Shown here one piece after another: positions 6,631-12,600 of a stretch of 41,484 nucleotides of DNA (position 1 is its first letter; each line of letters opens with the position of its first letter). This DNA is from a virus, in the IMG/VR virus record IMGVR_UViG_3300010885_057888, positions 1-41,484 of that record. One strand, 5' to 3'. The position numbers and the translations under genes are program-made. The notes beneath the pieces are model-generated. The model worked only from the letters and a program-made list of their open reading frames with translations. It was not told the origin of the DNA and did no database searches.

Positions 6631-6857
6631 GCAAAGACGAAGACATTCGAGCGCGTGTTACGCCTGAAATACGACAACAGCTCGAAGCCATCGCGACTGC
6701 TCGCGGTGAGAGTCTGAGCATCATTGTACGCGAAGCGATCAGGCAATACCTTGGAGCCCACCAATCCGCCGTCGACACGGCCGCTTCAATTGCCGAGAAG
6801 GCTGCCGTCGAGGTGGCGAGTAAACGCCGAGGGACTGCGAAATCTCCGCGTACATAA
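6627..6857 (+). CDS. Ribbon-helix-helix regulator, rightward, second of a pair
   Basis: A 76-residue protein whose N-terminal 45 residues are clearly related to the preceding protein (EDIRARVTPEIRQQLEAIA, then SIIVREAIRQYLG). It carries an extra 30-residue Ala/Lys/Arg tail. The ATG overlaps the upstream stop. Tandem duplication of an RHH gene opposite a third RHH gene is compatible with a bistable switch like the Arc/Mnt region of P22, here without an adjacent CI-type repressor. Confidence 0.75.
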   Translation: MSKDEDIRARVTPEIRQQLEAIATARGESLSIIVREAIRQYLGAHQSAVDTAASIAEKAAVEVASKRRGTAKSPRT

Positions 6858-6960
6858 ATTTCCACGATTCCATCACCACCAGAGCCTCTTCATGTGAAAG
6901 ATTTGCCACCACGGAACGCACACGATCCCTCAATGAATCCAATTCCTCCTGTGAAAGCAT
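6739..6960 (-). CDS. Candidate small protein overlapping the RHH gene antisense
   Basis: A 73-residue frame. The first 45 residues look like a natural helical protein (SQEELDSLRDRVRSVVANLSHEEALVVM). The last 35 are basic and low in complexity because they are read antisense to the second rightward RHH gene. It lies downstream of the small membrane gene at 7038 on the same strand, with a perfect dyad between them. It may be a real gene with a 119-bp convergent overlap, or a decayed one. Confidence 0.4.
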   Translation of the reverse strand: MLSQEELDSLRDRVRSVVANLSHEEALVVMESWKFMYAEISQSLGVYSPPRRQPSRQLKRPCRRRIGGLQGIA

Positions 6961-6979
6961 GCCTAGTAGCTAACTCTGG

Positions 6980-7002
6980 GGATAGGACAACCGCTGTCCT
7001 AT
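6980..7002. promoter_or_regulatory. Perfect 8-bp dyad
   Basis: GATAGGAC, 7-nt loop AACCGCT, GTCCTATC. It lies between the stop at 7038 and the start at 6960 of two minus-strand genes. No T tract follows on either strand, so an operator is as likely as a terminator. Confidence 0.55.
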
Positions 7003-7037
7003 CGAAACCAAATCGAATGCACATTTGGGCCAGTGGG

Positions 7038-7232
7038 TTATTCGACCAATTGAAAGCCATTCTGATCCAGTCTTGGAATCAGTTTCCAGCCATCCAACGT
7101 TCCAATTTCGCATTTCCCAGTCCATCTGTCGATTCGGGCCATGCCGTTAGAATTAGTTCTCACATCGTATCGGAGCATAATCACCGCTGCTGCCAGCCAG
7201 AGTGAGGAGATAACCAGAATTGTCTTGTTCAT
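7038..7232 (-). CDS. Small membrane-anchored protein
   Basis: A 64-residue protein from ATG 7232 (a GTG two codons upstream is possible). One N-terminal hydrophobic helix (TILVISSLWLAAAVIML) is followed by a compact polar domain with a RYDVRT...RIDRWTGK pattern typical of small periplasmic or membrane-anchored proteins. It diverges from the integrase with only 37 bp between the starts. Function unknown; possibly expressed in the lysogen. Confidence 0.6.
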   Translation of the reverse strand: MNKTILVISSLWLAAAVIMLRYDVRTNSNGMARIDRWTGKCEIGTLDGWKLIPRLDQNGFQLVE

Positions 7233-7269
7233 CAGCACATCAAACCGAATCCGGCGATTGAATCAACTC

Positions 7270-8595
7270 ATGAACGCTCCATCGTTTCAGTTCCACGACA
7301 AGCAATACGTGCTGTGTCGACAGCCTCGCGACCGGGAATTGCCCGAGGCTGAACAGGCGACACGTCCCTGGTACATTCGATACCGGCGCCCGGACAATCT
7401 GGTCTGGGGATGGAAGCGCATCGGGGCCGCCAGCGAGCGTCCCGCCGACCTGATCGCACGCGCCAAAGCATTCCTGAAGGGGTTGGAAGAGCATCGATCG
7501 GGGATCGACCGTTACCTGGACGGGGTTGCAGATCGCCGCGTCACTACGATCAATCAGATTGCGACCCTGTACCAAGCCGCCGGATGTCCTGATCGCAACG
7601 GCAATCCTCGCACTGGTGACCGACTCGATGAGCAGACCAAGCACCTGGCAGGAGCGCTGGCATTCTTTGGGGCGCTGTCGCCGCGCGCCATCGGTCCCGC
7701 TGACTGCTTGGAGTATCGCACGTGGAAGCGGTCGCATCTGGCCTATCAAGCTTCGGGATCCGTGCATGCCGGCGCCCGGACTTGCGAGCTGGATCTCTCC
7801 GCTCTGGCCAACTGCCTCCAGTGGGCGGTCCTGACTCGGCGCCTCGACGTCAATCCGCTCACCAGTCGACCGGCCCTGCGGGATTCCGACGCCATCGAGC
7901 ATCACCACCGTTACCAACCGGAGAGTGACGAGGAGCTGCACAAGCTGGCGGGTTGGTGCTTCGCCTCGGACTCGTGGGAAACACGCGTCTGCGGCGCCCA
8001 GATCCTATTCCACGCCATGACTGGGCTTCGCTCCGGGGAGAGTGCGTGTATGGAATGGCCGGCCGAGAATCGATCCTACAACGCCGCGGGGATGCGTCAG
8101 GTCTGCCGCCCCGACGGCGTCGAGGTGGAGTGGCTCCATGTGCGGCGCGAGAAGCGGGGGATAAATCCCGTGGTCCGCGTCCATCTAGCCCTTCGACAAT
8201 TCCTTGCGGCTTGGCATGCTCACGCGAGCCAACATGTGAAGAGCACTTACATGTTCGCCCAGGCATCCGGGGATCCATCTCCGAGCGATTTCACCCGGAC
8301 GTTGAATCAAGCCGCCGAAGCCATCGGCAGCCCCAAGAACCGATTCGGGGAGTCGAGGAGGACGGCCCATGCGCTCCGAGGCTACTACGTCAGCGTCCGT
8401 CGTGATGCCGGGGTCGCCGACATCATGATTGCCGCCGAGCTGGGGCAGGGCGGGGGAGATCGCCTCATCCGTTCCACCTACGGGGCGCCCGACGCCTTCG
8501 CCTCGGGGCGACTGGACTGGATGCCGACGACTGAACCTGCATGGTCGATCCTTTCGAGACCCAGCAACGTGGTTCCAATGCAAGCTGGCCTCTGA
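7270..8595 (+). CDS. int: Tyrosine recombinase (phage integrase)
   Basis: A 441-residue enzyme for site-specific integration and excision at attP/attB. Catalytic residues are visible: Arg254 in TGLRSGE, His367 and Arg370 in HALRGYY, and Tyr404 in RSTYG. The preceding 200 residues match the arm-binding and core-binding layout. I start at ATG 7270, since the frame upstream is antisense to the small membrane gene; the long form would begin at 7141. The carboxy half resembles integrases I associate with Verrucomicrobia. The attP site lies directly downstream. Confidence 0.93.
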   Translation: MNAPSFQFHDKQYVLCRQPRDRELPEAEQATRPWYIRYRRPDNLVWGWKRIGAASERPADLIARAKAFLKGLEEHRSGIDRYLDGVADRRVTTINQIATLYQAAGCPDRNGNPRTGDRLDEQTKHLAGALAFFGALSPRAIGPADCLEYRTWKRSHLAYQASGSVHAGARTCELDLSALANCLQWAVLTRRLDVNPLTSRPALRDSDAIEHHHRYQPESDEELHKLAGWCFASDSWETRVCGAQILFHAMTGLRSGESACMEWPAENRSYNAAGMRQVCRPDGVEVEWLHVRREKRGINPVVRVHLALRQFLAAWHAHASQHVKSTYMFAQASGDPSPSDFTRTLNQAAEAIGSPKNRFGESRRTAHALRGYYVSVRRDAGVADIMIAAELGQGGGDRLIRSTYGAPDAFASGRLDWMPTTEPAWSILSRPSNVVPMQAGL

Positions 8596-8601
8596 TTTGG
8601 C

Positions 8602-8619
8602 GCATACAATTTAGCATAC
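8602..8619. repeat. Integrase arm-type site pair, left (GCATAC x2, 12 bp apart)
   Basis: GCATAC at 8602-8607 and 8614-8619. The same pair with the same 12-bp period recurs at 8857-8874 on the other side of the tRNA segment. An 11-bp word TACAATTTAGC (8605-8615) also recurs at 8841-8851. Paired repeats on both flanks of a core are what arm-binding sites of a tyrosine integrase look like. Confidence 0.6.
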
Positions 8620-8634
8620 ACGAACCCACAGCCA

Positions 8635-8664
8635 CCAAAGGATGCCAAAGGATGCTAAAAGATT
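8635..8664. repeat. 10-bp tandem repeat in attP arm
   Basis: CCAAAGGATG twice exactly (8635-8644, 8645-8654), followed by a degenerate third unit. A 10-bp period places the units on one face of the helix, as for cooperative binding by an excisionase or bending protein. Confidence 0.6.
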
Positions 8665-8757
8665 GGACGGAAGCTCAATTTGGGGTCACAAATCGAACTC
8701 CAAAGCGTTTGTCCAACAGGTGGTTGCAGTGCAAGTGATGCGGAATCAGTGAGTTAC

Positions 8758-8797
8758 GCCGACGTGGTGGAATGGCAGACACAGGGGACTTAAAATC
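8758..8797 (+). other. attP core: 5' half of tRNA-Leu(UAA), not a complete tRNA
   Basis: Forty bases match the 5' half of bacterial tRNA-Leu(UAA): acceptor strand GCCGACG, D arm (GTGG...CAC), 5' strand of the anticodon stem (GGGGA), and the anticodon loop CTTAAAA with TAA. The match breaks two bases into the 3' strand of the anticodon stem, and no T arm or 3' acceptor follows. This is the expected trace of an attP whose crossover lies at the anticodon stem-loop of a host tRNA-Leu gene. Here the phage restores the 5' half instead of the usual 3' part. Confidence 0.72.
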
Positions 8798-8849
8798 AAT
8801 CTGTGTCTAAAATGCCGACCTTGCGGTGCAGTGAGTTCTGTACAATTTA

Positions 8850-8881
8850 GCTCCCCGCATACATGGCAGCATACGGGGAGC
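8850..8881 (-). terminator. Hairpin ending the leftward late operon
   Basis: As RNA from the minus strand, GCUCCCCG pairs with CGGGGAGC, and the stem continues through five inner pairs including G-U wobbles around a 6-nt loop. It lies 29 bases after the last late gene (stop at 8911). The T tract is weak (TAAATTGT), so termination may be partial. The plus-strand RNA lacks the inner pairs, which fits a role for leftward transcripts. Confidence 0.5.
8857..8874. repeat. Integrase arm-type site pair, right (GCATAC x2, 12 bp apart)
   Basis: GCATAC at 8857-8862 and 8869-8874, matching the pair at 8602-8619 in sequence, orientation and spacing. It overlaps the terminator-like hairpin. Confidence 0.6.
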
Positions 8882-8910
8882 GAACTGTCCGGAATTCCCG
8901 GATGGTTGAA

Positions 8911-9171
8911 TCAGAGCTTCAGACCGTCGGCGGTGGGCTCGATCTTCGTGTTACTGGGATCCTTAGAGTTCGGATACGGATTTGCGATCGATCCTGGAAC
9001 TTGTTCATTGATGCGCTTCAGATCCATGCCAAGCCACATTACTGCTTCTTGCAGCTTGGTGATGGTGATGGATCGCTCCCTGCTGGAGGGAAGATCCTTG
9101 ACCCTTTGGATGTTGGCATCGATATCGCGTCTCAGTTCTTTGTTTGAGACGATTTCTTGTTCAGTGGTCAT
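8911..9171 (-). CDS. Acb2/Tad1-hairpin family protein, candidate anti-CBASS cyclic-nucleotide sponge
   Basis: An 86-residue protein. The core, residues about 28-52 (SSRERSITITKLQEAVMW, then LGMDLKR), is the Ser-Arg-Glu ... TKLxEAxMW helical hairpin that I recognise from phage Acb2 and the hairpin part of Tad1. The tail NPYP...IEPTADGL also recurs in such phage proteins. Acb2 binds cyclic di- and trinucleotides and so blocks CBASS effectors. It is the last gene of the late operon, with AAAGG before ATG 9171. Family assignment is strong by eye; ligand binding is inferred. Confidence 0.75.
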   Translation of the reverse strand: MTTEQEIVSNKELRRDIDANIQRVKDLPSSRERSITITKLQEAVMWLGMDLKRINEQVPGSIANPYPNSKDPSNTKIEPTADGLKL

Positions 9172-9192
9172 ACCTTTGTTCGGTCGTGATAA

Positions 9193-9573
9193 TTACTTCG
9201 CCGGAGCGTTGGTCAATACGGTCGGCGCTGACTTGGGCGGGATTGGGATGCCGTACATGCGGGCCGCGATCTCTGCCCCGCGTTCAAACTGTTCCTTCAT
9301 GGCATTGAACATTTGCATCTGGGATTCCGCCTGCCTCTCGGCGGCTGATATGGCCGCTTCGTTGGCGGTGCTGCGATACTTCTTGATTCGAACCGTGCCG
9401 TCGCCGGGATTGACCATTAGATCTTCCCAGGACGTGTCTTTGGGGTTCACAACCGACAACTCATTGGTGCCGACCTTGAATCGGATTTCGGTTGTGACGA
9501 GCTTGCGGGCGCTGGTAGCGCATCCGGTCGCCAGAAGAGTGACCAGCCCGAGGGCGGCCAGGAGGTATTTCAT
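9193..9573 (-). CDS. Lipoprotein
   Basis: A 126-residue protein. The N terminus is a lipoprotein signal peptide: MK, a hydrophobic stretch, then lipobox LATGC with the lipidated Cys at position 18. The rest is a short beta-like domain followed by a long helix (residues about 68-110, rich in Ala, Glu, Gln, Met) and a Pro-rich end. It is located in the host envelope, probably the outer membrane. It could act as an outer-membrane spanin, a virion-associated lipoprotein or a superinfection-exclusion factor; its late position slightly favours lysis or virion. Confidence 0.7.
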   Translation of the reverse strand: MKYLLAALGLVTLLATGCATSARKLVTTEIRFKVGTNELSVVNPKDTSWEDLMVNPGDGTVRIKKYRSTANEAAISAAERQAESQMQMFNAMKEQFERGAEIAARMYGIPIPPKSAPTVLTNAPAK

Positions 9574-9606
9574 GTGGTGTTCATGACGGTGAGGTGGATT
9601 CCTAAA

Positions 9607-12600
9607 TCACTTGGGGGCCATCTCGCGGCGCAGGATCTCCTGTTTGGAGGCCTTGGACGGCATACGTTGCAGTCGCTGCTGGAGCAAGTCCTGCCGGGCA
9701 CGGATAACATCGGGCAGCTTTCGAGCGAGATGCTCCATGGCATACGGCTCCCGGAGTAACACGCGCTCCGCTTGGCTCAATTCGGAGCGGGCAATGGATT
9801 CAGCGATGTTGCCGATCGGTTGGCCCCCATTGGCATGACCATCTAAAATGCCGGAGTCAGACCAGCGCTCCAGAAGTGTTCGAACAGCCTGTTGGATTTG
9901 AGCCTGATGCTGTTCTATTCCCTGAGTGTTTCTTTGGTCGGTGTCGAAGACACCACGGTTGCTGATCTTGATCCATCGACCCAACGCGTTGGCAATGACC
10001 GGCGCCCGTAAAATTTCCTCCATGCTCGTGGTGGGGGGATTATCCAGGGCGATGTTCTGGAATCGATGCAAGGCCCCTCCACCAAAAGCATTCCAAGTAT
10101 ATTTGCCCATCGCCTCGGAAGCAGGCCATCCGCCCGCCTTAAAGGTGGTGCTGTCCATGATGGGCCTCCCGGTGTGGTGATCGATGGGGTTCTGACCCAT
10201 CAGATATTCCCCCTGGGCTCGTAACGTATCGACGATGGGATTCATGCCCGGCAGCTGGCCGCCGGCAAGGGCCGTGTAACCTTGGCCTCTTCCCGTCATG
10301 GTCTTGAACAGGGCGGCGTGCGCTACCTTGAGCGGATCGGGAAGCGGCAATCGGAAATAGGCCACCTTCTGTTTGGACTTATCGGCCCACCCCATCGGAA
10401 TGCACAGGTAGTTGCTGAGGTCGTAGTCTGGGATGGACGCGTACTTCTCCTTGGCGTCGGGTCCAATGGCTCCGTTGTTGGCGGCTGCCATCAGTGCCGT
10501 TGGCACAAGGATTCCAGTGCCCAACTTCAGCCCAAACTGCCCAGGGTTGCGCTTTGCTGAGTTGACGACGGCGCGCACTCCCTGTTTCCACGGATTGTAG
10601 AAGAGCATGAAGAAGTCGATCGCCGAGTTGCTTGCGCCTCGCTGGAGGAAGTCCGGGCTGCCCGCGTTCTCCCTGACGATTTCCTGCTTCTCCCACTCTG
10701 GCATATTGGGGAATTTCTCGTCCAAGTAGAGCATGCCGATGGCTTTCTGGGTCCGTTCGAGCGTTTGACCAATTCCCAGGTAGCCGTGCCAGATCTTGGC
10801 CAATTTCTGCATGCCACTCAACTGGCCGCTCCACAACACTGGATCCATCCCAAACGAAGCCAACTTGATGTTGAATTCGTTGTCGGCGGCGCTCGTAACT
10901 CCTCGAGGATCATCGCGAGCCACGACCATCTTGCGGCGGAGCATCTGCTCCGCGACCGGGTTCGACATGTCCCCTTTAACGCTGGCACGCGCTGCTCGAA
11001 TGGCCGTGGGCAAGTTCTTGGCCCAATACCAAGGAGTCGCCGTGCCTGGCATGGTCAGGAAGAACGTGGCAGTGTCGCGCGTGAAGTTCGCCGCCCAAAA
11101 TCCAATATTGTACGCGGTAAATATGCCCTTCAAATGGTTGAGCGAATTAATGACGGCGCCCTGCAATCGATTCTGCATTGCCGGTCCACGATTCACACCG
11201 TCAGCAACAGCCCTGGGCACGTAGAACGCCTTCACTTGGCCGTCTTCCAGATAAAGAATTGTGCCAACCCGATCCGTTTCCTGCACTACTGGTTCCCAAC
11301 GGGCGCCATTCCATCGCTTCTCGGCGGGGATGATTTCTGCGGGAGCATCTCGGAGCATCGTGTCAACGATGGCGCGCTTCGCAATGTTGCGATGGGCGGC
11401 CGTCATCAGGCTCAACGCCTTCAGGATTGTGGCGGTGGCGGGATTCTTTACTTCCCCCAGCATGCCGATCTGTCGGTAGATGTGGGGCGTGACTGAACTG
11501 CCGAAACTCAACTCCAGCTCCCGTTGTATGCCCGTATCGGGAAGATTGCGGACGGCGGCAAACGTCGCGTAATTGACGTTGGAGTCGATCTTGGCCTGCA
11601 ACTCCTCGGACCACATCCGAGCTTGTTTCATCAGCGGGATGACTTGCTCGGCGTAAGTCTTCCGAAATCCCTGGGCGGCGGCTTCCAGTTGCGCAAATCG
11701 GTCCGGTCCAAGCTGACCTTGCATTTCTGCCAGTCGCTCCAGTGAGTTCTTTGCCGTCCATCCTAGCGGGTTGAACATCGAGTGGCGTTCCTCGGCGACC
11801 CGCTTGTGGAACATGTACTCGCCCAACCAGTGGAAATCGAGGCTGGCCTGCTTCAGGGCGCCACCGACCCGGGTGTTCACGCGACCTAGGAACAACTCGT
11901 GCTCGGCTGCACGGTACAGGAAGTTTCCGATGGCCTCCTTGGTCTTTGGTGTTGTGGCCCGTCGATACACTGGACCGAACTCCCGATCGAAGTGATAGAT
12001 CACGTTGTCGTACACGTCGGAAGCGCTGGATTTCTTGCGCTCCCACCAGGTCTTTACCGATCGGTCGGCGTCACGTGTCCATGTTTCTCGCAAACGACTC
12101 ACGCGATCTCGCATGACAGTCCCGGCCGCGATCTGGTCCTGAATCTTGTTGTACTCCGCCATCGCCTCGGGGCGTCGGTCCATCCATCCACGGAAGAGAG
12201 CGTACGAAGTGGGCGCGCGCTCAGCCATGGCCGCCGGATTGTTCATGAAGACGGAGAACGCCTCTGCATACATCTCGGCTCCGGTGGCGAAGTAGGGCTC
12301 CATCTTATCGGTACCACGCCACCACGCAATCAGCGGCTGCAGCTCTGCTTTGACAGCGTCGAGTTGCACCATGCGGCGCGCCTTCATTTCCTTCTCGAAC
12401 AGTTCCCGGAATCGCGCCTGCACCTCGGCCTTGGAGGGGGACCTGCCGACCGTTTCGCGGACGGTGCGCTCAATCTTCCGCGTTCCAGTCTGAACCTTTC
12501 CGGACACTTGCGACAGCCGCTCATCGAGCATCCCCTTCATGGCTGCCTTCAGAATCTCCGCCTTCACCTTGCCGTCCTGCTTGGCAAACCATTCGTACAG

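Larger units (their letters stand above)
8596..8910. other. attP region (no gene)
   Basis: These 315 bp between the integrase stop and the late-operon end hold no plausible gene. The contents in order are the left GCATAC pair, a 10-bp tandem repeat, a 9-bp word CAGTGAGTT (8747-8755, again at 8829-8837), the tRNA-Leu 5' half (8758-8797), a second TACAATTTAGC word, and the right GCATAC pair inside a hairpin. I read the whole as attP with P and P' arms. Confidence 0.7.

Noticed and set aside
7141-7269. Integrase extension to an ATG at 7141
   Set aside because: This part is antisense to a small membrane gene with natural composition, and the conserved integrase sequence begins after 7270.
8758-8830. 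Complete tRNA-Leu gene, or tRNA interrupted by a group I intron at the anticodon
   Set aside because: No T arm, no 3' acceptor strand and no intron core follow; the match stops within the 3' strand of the anticodon stem, which fits an attachment site.
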